Positions 34,712 to 43,499 of a stretch of 64,000 nucleotides of DNA are shown here, piece by piece. Source of the stretch: Actinospineispora acaciae DSM 45401 (GTDB lineage: Bacteria > Actinomycetota > Actinomycetes > Mycobacteriales > Pseudonocardiaceae); assembly GCF_000620785.1 (NCBI RefSeq), contig NZ_JIAI01000001.1:310001-374000 (forward strand), given 5' to 3'. Under the pieces are notes generated by a model. It saw only the letters and a list, made by a program, of their open reading frames with translations. It made no database searches and had not been told where the DNA came from. Every line of letters begins with the position of its first letter. Positions within the stretch are counted from its first letter, which is position 1. Made by a program: the position numbers and the translations under genes.

Positions 34712-35590
34712 TCATGCGGTGCTGGCCTCGCGCAGGGTCAGCTGTTCGGCGAACCCGGCACCGCACCGGTCCAGTACTCGCCGCAGCCCCGGCTTCACCC
34801 CGTAGAGCACCAGCTTGTGGCTCTGCGGGAATCCCTCCGCCGCCTGGACGAACTGGACGATGGTGGTGACGTCGGCGAAGCGCAGCGACTCCAGGTGCAC
34901 CTGGATCTCGTTGGTCTGGTCCGCCGTGCGCAGTGCCCTGTCCAGCTCTTTGTCGATGACGCTGCGTACCAGGTGCCTATTGCTGAAGTCAATCTCGCCG
35001 GCCACTCGGGTGCTGAATGGGGCCTGCCGGGTGATCCGCAGCAGCCCGTCGTCGTAGATCGCTGGAGTAATCACGTCAATCGGATGCATCTCGCACAGTT
35101 CGTCTAGTTCGGGGATGGACCAATGGATCCGTTCGTACTGGCAGAGCAGGGTCACGGGGTGGCCCTGCAGTGCGTCGTGCACCGCTCGGTCGTAGTCGGC
35201 CAGCGCGAGCCCGCTCGGGCGGTGCACGGCGCCCACCGGCTCGTCGGTGATCCTGATCCGGGAGTAGCCCTCGTCGAACGACTCCGCGATGGTCCGCCCG
35301 ACCAGCGCCGTCATCTCGTCGAGTGACATCTTCCAGAGCTGGTCGGTGACCTCCGGGGGGACCATCGTCAGCTGGCCGGTGCGCATGTGCTTGGCGACGT
35401 CGACATTGTCCTCGCGCAACCGGCGGAGCAGCGGCGCGGCGCTGCGAGCACCGTCGTAGTAGAAGACCTTCTCGTCGCGCGCGAACCCTCCGCGCACGAA
35501 GCCGGCGGCGACCTCCCAGTGTTGTTCGTCGCTGTCCATCACGACGCAGGCGTGATCGCCGAGCGCGATCTCGTCAAGTGTCTTGGACAC
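34712..35590 (-). CDS. MEDS-domain STAS protein (anti-anti-sigma-type partner)
   Basis: The 292-residue protein has an N-terminal MEDS domain (LGDHACVVMDSDEQHWEVAA to about residue 185) and a C-terminal STAS domain (VAGEIDFSNRHLVRSVID, VHLESLRFADVTTIVQFV). In typical STAS partners the phosphoacceptor segment is D-S-S-G; here it reads ADVTTIV, so a Thr would have to serve, or phosphorylation may be lost. GTG 35590 was chosen; TTG 35596 is an alternative. It is the first gene of the operon with the MEDS-HATPase gene. Both proteins are soluble. Confidence 0.8.
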   Translation of the reverse strand: MSKTLDEIALGDHACVVMDSDEQHWEVAAGFVRGGFARDEKVFYYDGARSAAPLLRRLREDNVDVAKHMRTGQLTMVPPEVTDQLWKMSLDEMTALVGRTIAESFDEGYSRIRITDEPVGAVHRPSGLALADYDRAVHDALQGHPVTLLCQYERIHWSIPELDELCEMHPIDVITPAIYDDGLLRITRQAPFSTRVAGEIDFSNRHLVRSVIDKELDRALRTADQTNEIQVHLESLRFADVTTIVQFVQAAEGFPQSHKLVLYGVKPGLRRVLDRCGAGFAEQLTLREASTA

Positions 35591-35875
35591 GGACAACGTT
35601 CACCCACCCGAGTTCATTACTGTGTGCCGGCCATCGATGAACTGTATGTGATCGGCGTCAACTTATCGCGTCCGTCCGGGCCGGACGGCCGGAATCGCGC
35701 GCCAAGCGGACAACCTACCCACCGTTGACCGCAACCAGTTGCCGCTGGGCCGCACTCACACGGGTAGCAGGTTGAACAATTGTCGCACCCGGCGCTGTCC
35801 CGATGCCGACCCCCATCCGGACCAGCCATCCATTGGCCCGAACGGGAGCGGCACCGGGCGCGACCTCAGCCAGCT
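35591..35875. promoter_or_regulatory. Intergenic region with a 17-base palindrome
   Basis: This stretch has no convincing gene. A near-perfect palindrome CCGTCCGG-G-CCGGACGG lies at 35672-35688, about 80 bases before the MEDS-STAS start, and could be an operator or a hairpin in its leader. No clear -35/-10 pair could be assigned. A 70-codon Cys-rich open frame on the minus strand (35617-35829) has poor codon bias and was not called. Confidence 0.35.
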
Positions 35876-37342
35876 TCAGCCGGTGGAGACCGCGACGTAC
35901 TTGGTGTTGAGGTACTCCGCGATGCCGTCGCGCCCGCCCTCACGGCCGAACCCGGAGGCCTTGATGCCGCCGAAGGGCGCCGCCGGGTTGGACACCAGGC
36001 CGGTGTTCAGCCCGACCATGCCGGTGTCCAGCGCCTCGGACACCCGCAGCGACCGGTTCAGCTCCCGGGTGTAGACGTAGGCGACCAGGCCGAACTCGGT
36101 GCCGTTGGCCAGCTCCAGGGCCTCGGCCTCGGTGCCGAAGGTGGTGATCGGCGCGACCGGGCCGAACACCTCCTCGCGCAGGATCCGGGCGTCCTCGGAC
36201 AGCCCGCTGAGCACGGTGGGCCGGTAGAAGAACCCCGGCCCGTCCGGGGCGTCGCCCCCGGTGACCACCTTCGCGCCCTTGTCGGTGGCGTCGGTGACCA
36301 GCTCGACCACCTTGTCCCGCTGGTCGGCGTCCACCAGCGGCCCGACCTGGGTGCCCTCCTCGGCGCCGTGGCCGACCTTCAGCGCGCTGAGCTTCTCGGC
36401 CAGCCGCCGGGTGAACTCCTCGGCGACGCCCTCCTGGACGTGGAACCGGTTGGCGGCCACGCAGGACTCGCCGTTGTTGCGCATCTTGGCCACGACCGCG
36501 CCGGCCACGGCGGCGTCCAGGTCGGCGTCGTCGAAGACCAGGAACGGCGCGTTGCCGCCCAGCTCCATGGACAGCCGCAGCAGGTTGCGCGAGCCCTGCT
36601 CCATCAGCGTGCGCCCGACCGGGGTGGACCCGGTGAACGACACCTTGCGCAGCCGGGGGTCGTCCATCAGCGGCTTGGTCACCGCCGACGCGGACCGGCT
36701 GGTGACCACGTTGAGCACGCCCTTGGGCAGGCCGGCGTCGGCCATGATCTCGGTCAGCCGGAGCATGGACAGCGGGGTGAGCTTGGCCGGCTTGAGCACC
36801 ATGGTGCAGCCGGCCGCCACGGCGGGGCCGATCTTGCGGCTGCCCATCGCCAGCGGGAAGTTCCACGGCGTGATCAGCAGGCACGGGCCGACCGGCTGGC
36901 GCATGGTGAGCAGCCGGTCGTTGTTGGAGGGGCTGCGCGCGAAGGTGCCCTCGATGCGGACCGCCTCCTCGGCGAACCACCTGTAGAACTCGGCGGCGTA
37001 GGCCACCTCGGTCTTCGACTCGGCCAGGCTCTTGCCCATCTCCAGCGTGCACAGCAGCGCCAGCTCGTCGATGTGGTCGTGGATGGCCTGGTACGCGCGG
37101 CGCAGCACCTCGCCGCGCTCCCGGGGCGGGGTCGCGGCCCAGCCCGGCCCGGCCGCCTCGGCGGCGTCCAGCGCGGCCAGCGCGTCGGCCGGGGTGGCGT
37201 CGGCGACCTCGCGCAGCGGTTCACCGGTGCCGGGGTCGTGCACGGCGATCGTGCCGCCACCGGATGCCTCCCGCCACTCGCCGTCGATGTACAGCCCCGT
37301 CGGGGCGGCCTGCAGCGCCTTGTTCCAGTCGTCTCGGGTCAT
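35876..37342 (-). CDS. gabD: NAD(P)-dependent succinate-semialdehyde dehydrogenase
   Basis: The 488-residue aldehyde dehydrogenase has PWNFPLAMGSRKIGPAVAAG, the cofactor loop SFTGSTPVGRTLM, the general base in SMELGGNAPFLVF, the nucleophile Cys in NNGESCVAANRFHV, and EEVFGPVAPI. The C-terminal GGIKASGFGREGGRDGIAEY is typical of GabD. It oxidises succinate semialdehyde to succinate, the last step of GABA or gamma-hydroxybutyrate breakdown. ATG 37342 opens the canonical reading. No GABA transaminase is nearby. It is divergent from the GH65 gene. Confidence 0.86.
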   Translation of the reverse strand: MTRDDWNKALQAAPTGLYIDGEWREASGGGTIAVHDPGTGEPLREVADATPADALAALDAAEAAGPGWAATPPRERGEVLRRAYQAIHDHIDELALLCTLEMGKSLAESKTEVAYAAEFYRWFAEEAVRIEGTFARSPSNNDRLLTMRQPVGPCLLITPWNFPLAMGSRKIGPAVAAGCTMVLKPAKLTPLSMLRLTEIMADAGLPKGVLNVVTSRSASAVTKPLMDDPRLRKVSFTGSTPVGRTLMEQGSRNLLRLSMELGGNAPFLVFDDADLDAAVAGAVVAKMRNNGESCVAANRFHVQEGVAEEFTRRLAEKLSALKVGHGAEEGTQVGPLVDADQRDKVVELVTDATDKGAKVVTGGDAPDGPGFFYRPTVLSGLSEDARILREEVFGPVAPITTFGTEAEALELANGTEFGLVAYVYTRELNRSLRVSEALDTGMVGLNTGLVSNPAAPFGGIKASGFGREGGRDGIAEYLNTKYVAVSTG

Positions 37343-37400
37343 AGGGTCGGTCTACCCCAGCCACCCCGCCGTGAACCAGGGCCAGTGCTCAGCCGGACGA

Positions 37401-37499
37401 GTGACATCGCCGGCACCCAAGGTCAACATCATCGGGCCGGCCTACCCGGTCGAGGGCCGCGGACCGTTCATCGGGGGCCGCTTCCGCGGCGGGGAGTGA
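37401..37499 (+). CDS. Possible 32-residue peptide, hypothetical
   Basis: GTG 37401 to TGA 37499 encodes a short Gly/Pro/Arg-rich peptide containing KVNIIGPAYPVEGRGPFIGG. Nearly all third positions are G or C, as in real genes of this genome, but there is no good ribosome site. It lies 18 bases before the GH65 start. It may be a real mini-protein, a leader, or chance. Confidence 0.3.
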   Translation: MTSPAPKVNIIGPAYPVEGRGPFIGGRFRGGE

Positions 37500-37517
37500 G
37501 CGTGCGATCGTTCGCTG

Positions 37518-39869
37518 ATGGATTCTTGGCGGCTGGTCGAACCCGAGCTTGATCTTGACCGGTTGGCACAGACCGAATCGTTATTCGCGCTGTCCAACGG
37601 CCACATCGGGCTGCGCGGCAACCTCGACGAGGGGGAGCCGCACTCGCTTCCGGGCAGCTACCTGAACTCGGTCTACGAGCTGCGCCCGCTGCCCTACGCG
37701 GAGGCGGGGTACGGCTACCCGGAGTCCGGCCAGAGCGTCATCAACGTGACCAACGGCAAGCTGATCCGGCTGCTGGTGGACGACGAGCCGTTCGACGTCC
37801 GCTACGGCGAGCTGCACCGCCACGAGCGCACCCTGGACTTCCGCGACGGCGTGCTGCGCCGCGAGGTGGAGTGGTCCAGCCCGGCGGGGCAGCGGGTGCT
37901 GGTGAAGTCCACCCGGCTGGTGTCGTTCGTGCAGCGCTCGATCGTGGCCATCCAGTACGAGGTGACCCCGCTGGACCAGCCGGCGCGGATCGTGCTGCAG
38001 TCCGAGCTGATCGCGAACGAGCAGCTCCCGCCGCCGGGCAACGACCCGAGGGTGTCCGCCGTGCTGGAGGCTCCGCTGGAGTCCGAGGAGGTGGACCCCA
38101 ACGGCACCGGCGTGCTGCTGGTGCACCGGACCAAGCGCAGCGAGCTGCGGATGGCCGCGATGATGGACCACATCTGGGACGGCGACGACGACGTCCTGGT
38201 CACCGTGGACGCGCATCCGGACGCCGGCAGCGTCACGCTGAGCACGGCGCTGGAGCCCGGGCAGCGGTTCCGGCTGGTCAAGCTGGTCGGTTACGGCTGG
38301 TCCAGCCAGCGCTCCCGGCCGGGGGTGCGCAGCCAGGTGATGGCCGCGGTGACCGCCGCCAAGCACACCGGGTGGCAGGGGCTGTGCACCGAGCAGCGCC
38401 AGTACCTCGACGAGTTCTGGGCCAACGCGGACGTCCGGCTGGACGGCGACGAGCGGCTGCAGCAGGCGACCCGGTTCGCGCTGTTCCACGTGCTGCAGGC
38501 GGGCGCGCGCGCCGAGCAGCGGGCCATCCCGGCCAAGGGGCTGACCGGCTCCGGCTACGACGGGCACACGTTCTGGGACACCGAGACGTTCCTGCTGCCG
38601 GTGCTCACCTACACCTCACCGAGGGCGGCCCGCGACGCGCTGCGCTGGCGGCACAGCATCCTGGACCTGGCCAGGGAGCGGGCTCACCAGCTCGGCCACT
38701 CCGGGGCGACGTTCCCGTGGCGCACCATCCGGGGCCAGGAGTGCTCGGGCTACTGGCCGGCGGGCACGGCGGCGTACCACATCAACGCCGACATCTCCGA
38801 TGCCGTGCTGCGCTACGTGCACGCCACCGAGGACGTGGAGTTCCAGCGCGACTACGGGCTGGAGATCCTGGTCGAGACGGCCCGGATGTGGATGTCGCTG
38901 GGGCACTTCGACGCGGCCGGGCGGTTCCGGATCGACGGGGTGACCGGGCCGGACGAGTACAGCGCGCTGGCCGACAACAACGTCTACACCAACCTGATGG
39001 CGCAGCGGAACCTGCGCGGCGCCGCCGACGTGGTGGTCCTGCACCCGGAGAAGGCCGGCGAGCTGGCGGTGGCGGACTCCGAGGCGGGGCAGTGGCGCCG
39101 CGCCGCCGACTCGATGTACGTGCCCTACGACGAGCGGCTGGGGGTGCACCCGCAGGCCACCGGGTTCACCGACCACGAGCGGTGGGACTTCGCCAACACC
39201 CCGGCGGAGAAGTACCCGCTGCTGCTGCACTACCCGTACGGCGACATCTACCGCAGCCAGGTGATCAAGCAGGCGGACCTGGTGCTGGCGCTGCACCTGC
39301 GGGGGGACGCGTTCACGGCGGAGCAGAAGGCGCGCGACTTCGCCTACTACGAGCCGCTGACGGTGCGGGACTCCTCGCTGTCCGCGTGCACGCAGGCCGT
39401 CATCGCCGCCGAGATCGGGCACCTGCGGCTGGCCCAGGACTACCTGCACGAGGTGGCCCTGACCGACCTGGACGACCTGCACCAGAACACCGGCAGCGGC
39501 CTGCACATGGCCAACCTGGCCGGGGTGTGGCTGGTGCTGGTGGCCGGCTTCGGCGGCATGCGCGACCACGACGGCGAGCTGACCTTCGCGCCTCGGCTGC
39601 CGCCGGGGTGGACCAGGCTGCGGTTCGGGATGATCTGGAAGGGACGGCAGCTGCGGGTGGACGTCCGCAAGGACGAGGCCGGGTACAAGCTGCTCGACGG
39701 CGGCGAGCCGCTGGACCTGCGCCACCACGGCCAGAAGATCACCGCGCGGACCGGGAAGGCGGTGACCAAGCCGATCCCGCAGCTGCTCACGCCGGCGCCG
39801 GTGCACCAGCCGCCGGGCCGGCCGCCGCTGACCGGGGACACCTCGCACGGGCGCCCCTGGTTCGGCTGA
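37518..39869 (+). CDS. Glycoside hydrolase family 65 protein (disaccharide phosphorylase/hydrolase)
   Basis: The 783-residue protein has the full GH65 plan: an N-terminal beta-sandwich from ESLFALSNGHIGLRGNLDEG, a linker, an (alpha/alpha)6 barrel, and a C-terminal beta domain. The barrel motifs are GYDGHTFWDTETFLLPVL, the catalytic acid in GVTGPDEYSA (Glu480), and EKYPLLLHYPYGDIYRSQVIKQADLV. Family members are trehalose, maltose, kojibiose or nigerose phosphorylases, or acid trehalases. Which one cannot be settled here. No beta-phosphoglucomutase is adjacent, although that is the usual partner of the phosphorylases. The product is cytosolic. Confidence 0.85.
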   Translation: MDSWRLVEPELDLDRLAQTESLFALSNGHIGLRGNLDEGEPHSLPGSYLNSVYELRPLPYAEAGYGYPESGQSVINVTNGKLIRLLVDDEPFDVRYGELHRHERTLDFRDGVLRREVEWSSPAGQRVLVKSTRLVSFVQRSIVAIQYEVTPLDQPARIVLQSELIANEQLPPPGNDPRVSAVLEAPLESEEVDPNGTGVLLVHRTKRSELRMAAMMDHIWDGDDDVLVTVDAHPDAGSVTLSTALEPGQRFRLVKLVGYGWSSQRSRPGVRSQVMAAVTAAKHTGWQGLCTEQRQYLDEFWANADVRLDGDERLQQATRFALFHVLQAGARAEQRAIPAKGLTGSGYDGHTFWDTETFLLPVLTYTSPRAARDALRWRHSILDLARERAHQLGHSGATFPWRTIRGQECSGYWPAGTAAYHINADISDAVLRYVHATEDVEFQRDYGLEILVETARMWMSLGHFDAAGRFRIDGVTGPDEYSALADNNVYTNLMAQRNLRGAADVVVLHPEKAGELAVADSEAGQWRRAADSMYVPYDERLGVHPQATGFTDHERWDFANTPAEKYPLLLHYPYGDIYRSQVIKQADLVLALHLRGDAFTAEQKARDFAYYEPLTVRDSSLSACTQAVIAAEIGHLRLAQDYLHEVALTDLDDLHQNTGSGLHMANLAGVWLVLVAGFGGMRDHDGELTFAPRLPPGWTRLRFGMIWKGRQLRVDVRKDEAGYKLLDGGEPLDLRHHGQKITARTGKAVTKPIPQLLTPAPVHQPPGRPPLTGDTSHGRPWFG

Positions 39870-39875
39870 GCCGGG

Positions 39876-41447
39876 TCAGACGAGTGGGGGCACCACCGCG
39901 TCGATGAGGTGCGGACCGGGCTCGGCCTGTGCGCGGGCCAGGGCCTCGGTCAGCTCCTCGGCGGTGGTGGCCCTGCTCGCCGGCACCCCCATGCCGGTGG
40001 CCAGGGACACGAAGTCCAGGCTGGGGTTGCCCAGGTCCAGAAGCTCGCTCGCCTTCGGTCCGGGCGCGCCGCCTTCCGACCCGGACTCCGCGCCGACCCG
40101 CTGCAGCTCCATGCGCAGGATGGCGTACGCGCCGTTGTTGTAGATCACGGTGGTGACGTCCAGGTTCTCCCTGGCGTGGGTCCACAGCGCGGACAGCGTG
40201 TACATCGCCGATCCGTCCGCCTCTAGGCAGAGCACCGGACGGTCCGGCGCCGCGACCGCCGCCCCGGTGGCCGCCGGCAGTCCGTACCCGATGGCCCCGC
40301 CGGTCAGGGTCAGCCAGTCGTGCCGGGGCGCGCCCTCGGTGGCCGCCGGCAGCCCGATCCCGGAGGTGTTGGCCTCGTCGACCACGATCGCGCCCTCGGG
40401 CAGCCAGGCGCCGATGGCGGCCGCCGTGGTCTCCACGGTCAGCGGGCCGGTGGGCGCCGCCGGCCGGTTCGCCGCCGCAACCGGGGCCTCGGTGCCGGGC
40501 GCGACCTCGTCGGCCAGCGCGACGAGGGCCTGTGCCGGCACCCCGGTGGGCTCGGCGAGCACGTGCACCTGGCAACCGTCCGGCACCAGGTCGCTGGGCT
40601 TGCCCGGGTAGGCGAAGAAGCTGACGGGGGAGCGGGCCCCGGCCAGCACCAGGTGCTTGGCCCCCTCCATCTGGTAGGTGGCCATCTCGGCCAGGTAGCC
40701 GAGCCGGCCCACCACGGGCACCCCCGCGCCGCGCTCCAGCCGGGTCGGGAACGTCTCGCACAGCAGCTTCGCCCCGGTGGCCGCCGCGATCCTGGCCGCC
40801 GCTGACAACCCCGGCTCGCGAGTGGCATCGCCGCCGATCAACAGCACGGTGTGCTCGCCGGACCGGAGCGCTTTGGCGGCCTCCGCGACGGCCTCCTCGG
40901 AAGGGCGCCCGGCCGGGGGAGCGGGGTGCGGTCTCGCCGGCGTGGCGCCCTCGCCCCAGGACACGTCCGCCGGCAGCATCAGCGTCGCCACCTGTCCGGG
41001 CGGTCCGCTCGCCGCCGCGACAGCCGCCGCCGCGTCGGCGCCCACGTCCGCCGTCCGCCCGGTCCGCCGCACCCACCCCGACACCGTGCCGGCCACCGCG
41101 TCGATGTCCGACTCCAGCGGCGCGTCGAACCGCTTGTGGTACGTCGCATGGTCGCCGACGATGTTGACGATCGGGCTCCGCGCCCGCCGCGCGTTGTGCA
41201 GGTTCGCCAGCCCGTTCCCCAGCCCCGGCCCCAGGTGCAGCAACACCCCGGCGGGCCGCCCCGCGATCCGCCCGTACCCGTCCGCCGCCCCGGTGGCCAC
41301 CCCCTCGAACAGCGTCAACACCCCGCGCATCCTCGGCACCGTGTCCAGCGCCGCCACGAAGTGCATCTCCGAGGTGCCCGGGTTGGCGAAGCACACGTCC
41401 ACCCCGCCGTCCACCAGCGTGTTGATCAGCGCCTGCGCGCCGTTCAT
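39876..41447 (-). CDS. Acetolactate-synthase-like ThDP-dependent enzyme
   Basis: The 523-residue enzyme has the activating Glu in LTLFEGVATGAADGYGR, the Pyr-domain motif CFANPGTSEMHFV, and the ThDP/Mg motif EADGSAMYT followed by NNGAYAILRMEL. It belongs to the benzoylformate-decarboxylase/acetolactate-synthase-like group; the biosynthetic IlvB is normally longer and paired with IlvN. The substrate is probably a 2-oxo acid. Upstream of its ATG 41447 lies the third palindromic element and the flavoprotein gene on the same strand. Decarboxylation of a product of that oxidase is plausible but unproven. Confidence 0.85.
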   Translation of the reverse strand: MNGAQALINTLVDGGVDVCFANPGTSEMHFVAALDTVPRMRGVLTLFEGVATGAADGYGRIAGRPAGVLLHLGPGLGNGLANLHNARRARSPIVNIVGDHATYHKRFDAPLESDIDAVAGTVSGWVRRTGRTADVGADAAAAVAAASGPPGQVATLMLPADVSWGEGATPARPHPAPPAGRPSEEAVAEAAKALRSGEHTVLLIGGDATREPGLSAAARIAAATGAKLLCETFPTRLERGAGVPVVGRLGYLAEMATYQMEGAKHLVLAGARSPVSFFAYPGKPSDLVPDGCQVHVLAEPTGVPAQALVALADEVAPGTEAPVAAANRPAAPTGPLTVETTAAAIGAWLPEGAIVVDEANTSGIGLPAATEGAPRHDWLTLTGGAIGYGLPAATGAAVAAPDRPVLCLEADGSAMYTLSALWTHARENLDVTTVIYNNGAYAILRMELQRVGAESGSEGGAPGPKASELLDLGNPSLDFVSLATGMGVPASRATTAEELTEALARAQAEPGPHLIDAVVPPLV

Positions 41448-41468
41448 ACGAGTCCTCCCTGGTCAGGA

Positions 41469-41514
41469 CCCGTGAGTGGCTAGGGGTGCCATAGCACCCC
41501 TAGCCACTCACGGG
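41469..41514. repeat. Palindromic terminator element, copy 3 (contains flavoprotein stop codon)
   Basis: Perfect 21-base arms (41469-41489, 41494-41514) flank a 4-base loop; the arms are identical to those of copy 1. Here the flanking genes are in tandem rather than convergent. The TGA stop (41508-41510) of the upstream minus-strand gene again reads CCG TGA GTG inside the arm. It would terminate that gene before the ThDP gene. Confidence 0.85.
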
Positions 41515-42884
41515 TTGAGCAGCACGCTTGGGTTGAGGATGCCCTCGGGGTCGAAGGCGGACTTGATCCGGCGCATCAGGGCGACGGTGGTCGGGTCGGT
41601 CAGCTCCAGGAAGTAGCGCTTCTTGGAGCGGCCGATGCCGTGCTCGCCGGAGATCAGGCCGCCCAGCTTCATGCTGGCCTCGAACAGCTCGCGCAGCAGC
41701 GCCGAGCGCACCTCGTCGTCGGCCTGGAACACCGCAAGGTGCACGTTGCCGTCGCCGGCGTGCCCGCAGCCCAGCACGTACGAGCCGTGCCGCTGGGCGA
41801 TCTCGGCGGAGATCCGCAGGTACTCGGCGATGGCCGCCCTGGGCACCACCACGTCGATGATGTCGTTCGCGCCGGCCGCCTTGGACGTCCAGAACGCCTG
41901 CTCGCGCGCCTCCACCAGCCGCCGCGCCGAGGTCCCCGGCAGCACGTAGAGGTCGATGGCGCCCAGCTCGGTGAGCAGGGTGCCCAGCCGCTCGGTGTCC
42001 ACGTCCAGCCGGTCGGCGTGCCCGCTCTCCAGCATGACCAGCAGGTACGCCTGGGCGGTCTCCTTGACCTCGTCGGGCAGCCCCAGGTCGATGCCCTGGG
42101 CGTGCGTGATGGCGCCCATGGTCAGCCCGTCGATGTACTCCAGGATCAGCGGCGCGAGCCCGCTGGCCACCACCTTCGGCACCGAGTGCGCGACCTCGTC
42201 CACGGTCCGGAACGGGGCGAGCACGGTGGCCTGGTGCGGCGGGCGGGGGTAGAGCCGCAGGGTGGCCTCGGTGACCACGGCCAGGGTGCCCTCCGAGCCG
42301 ATGATCAGCTGCGTGAGGTCGTAGCCCGAGCTGGCCTTGACCAGCTTGCCGCCGGTGCGGATGACCTCCCCGGTGGGCAGCGCCGCCTCCAGGCCGAGCA
42401 CCTGGGTGCGGGTCACGCCGTAGCGCACCGCGCGCATGCCGCCGGCGTTGGTGGCCACGTTGCCGCCCAGGCTGGCGCTCAGCTCGCCCGGGTACACCGG
42501 GTAGGTCAGCCGGTGCGCGGCGGTGGCCTCGTCCAGCTCGGCCAGCGTGACGCCGGGCTGGACCACCGCCACGTGGTTGTCGGTGTCGATCTCGAGTATC
42601 CGGTTCATCCGCTCGAACGAGATCACCAGCCCGTCCGGCTCGGGGACCGCCGCCCCGGACAGCCCGGAGCCGCTGCCCCGCGCGGTGACCGGGACCCGGT
42701 GCGCGGACGCCACCCGCAGCACCCCGGACACCTCGGCGGCCGAGGCCGGCCGGACCACCGCCGAGGGCCGGTGCGCCGTCGTGGACAGCGCCTCGTCGTG
42801 CCCGTAGTCCGCGCTGACCCGCTCGCCGGTCAGCACCTGGTCCGCGCCGACCACGTCGGCGAGGGCCGTCACGATGTCGCTCAT
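41508..42884 (-). CDS. FAD-binding oxidase, glycolate/D-lactate type (GlcD-like)
   Basis: The 458-residue VAO-type flavoprotein has the PP-loop VTARGSGSGLSGAAVP, PGELSASLGGNVATNAGGM, GSEGTLAVVTEATLRLYP, and the C-terminal catalytic region CGHAGDGNVHLAVF and GEHGIGRSKKRYFLE. It oxidises a 2-hydroxy acid such as D-lactate or glycolate to the 2-oxo acid. ATG 42884 follows GGGAGGG. Its last Pro codon and stop are part of the palindromic element. The ThDP enzyme downstream could use the 2-oxo acid product. Confidence 0.88.
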   Translation of the reverse strand: MSDIVTALADVVGADQVLTGERVSADYGHDEALSTTAHRPSAVVRPASAAEVSGVLRVASAHRVPVTARGSGSGLSGAAVPEPDGLVISFERMNRILEIDTDNHVAVVQPGVTLAELDEATAAHRLTYPVYPGELSASLGGNVATNAGGMRAVRYGVTRTQVLGLEAALPTGEVIRTGGKLVKASSGYDLTQLIIGSEGTLAVVTEATLRLYPRPPHQATVLAPFRTVDEVAHSVPKVVASGLAPLILEYIDGLTMGAITHAQGIDLGLPDEVKETAQAYLLVMLESGHADRLDVDTERLGTLLTELGAIDLYVLPGTSARRLVEAREQAFWTSKAAGANDIIDVVVPRAAIAEYLRISAEIAQRHGSYVLGCGHAGDGNVHLAVFQADDEVRSALLRELFEASMKLGGLISGEHGIGRSKKRYFLELTDPTTVALMRRIKSAFDPEGILNPSVLLNP

Positions 42885-42916
42885 CGTCGTCCCTCCCTGG
42901 ATCAACGCGGACGAAC

Positions 42917-43444
42917 CTACCCCGTGGTAGCGCCGGACACACCGGTGCGCATCTGTACGTCGGTGTGCGGCGCCGAGCGGATGGTCTGCAGCACCACGCA
43001 GTAGCGCTCGGTCAGCTTGAGCAGGGTGGCCAGCTCGTCCTCGGACGCCGCGCTGTCCAGGTCGAACGTCAACCGGATGTCCCGGAACCCGACGGGCGCG
43101 TCCTTGGCTACCCCCAGGGTGCCCCGGAAGTCCAGGTCGCCCTCGGCGTACACCCGGCCGGAGACGTCCAGCCCCAGCGAGGTGGCCACCGCCCGCAGGG
43201 TGACCCCGGCGCAGGCCACCAGCGCCTCCAGCAGCATGTCGCCGGAGCACAGCTGGGTGCCGTCCCCGCCGGTGGCCGGGTGCAGCCCGGCCTCGGCCAG
43301 CGCGGTGGCGGTGCGCACCCGGCAGGCCACGCCGGTGCCGTCCAGCTCGCCGTCCGCCTTGAGCGTGACCACGGCGGCGTCCGGGTCCTCCCGGTAGCGG
43401 GCTTTGAGCGGGCCCTGCAGGTCTTTGAGCGTGCTCGCGTCCAT
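42917..43444 (-). CDS. OsmC family protein
   Basis: The 175-residue protein has the two OsmC/Ohr cysteine positions, in LEALVACAGVTLRAVA and in LTERYCVVLQTI, within the usual fold. The family includes organic hydroperoxide reductases and osmotically induced proteins. ATG 43444 gives a normal start (MDASTLKDLQGPLKARY). It lies 32 bases upstream of the flavoprotein gene on the same strand and may be cotranscribed, protecting against peroxide from flavin oxidase activity; that link is inference. Confidence 0.82.
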   Translation of the reverse strand: MDASTLKDLQGPLKARYREDPDAAVVTLKADGELDGTGVACRVRTATALAEAGLHPATGGDGTQLCSGDMLLEALVACAGVTLRAVATSLGLDVSGRVYAEGDLDFRGTLGVAKDAPVGFRDIRLTFDLDSAASEDELATLLKLTERYCVVLQTIRSAPHTDVQMRTGVSGATTG

Positions 43445-43499
43445 GCCCCGAGTCTGCCCAACCATCGCCGGTCCCGCAGCGGCGTGGGACGCTTCTGAG

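Noticed and set aside
35617..35829. Minus-strand frame with many cysteines before the MEDS operon
   Set aside because: Poor third-position GC bias and no good ribosome site; contains the palindrome.
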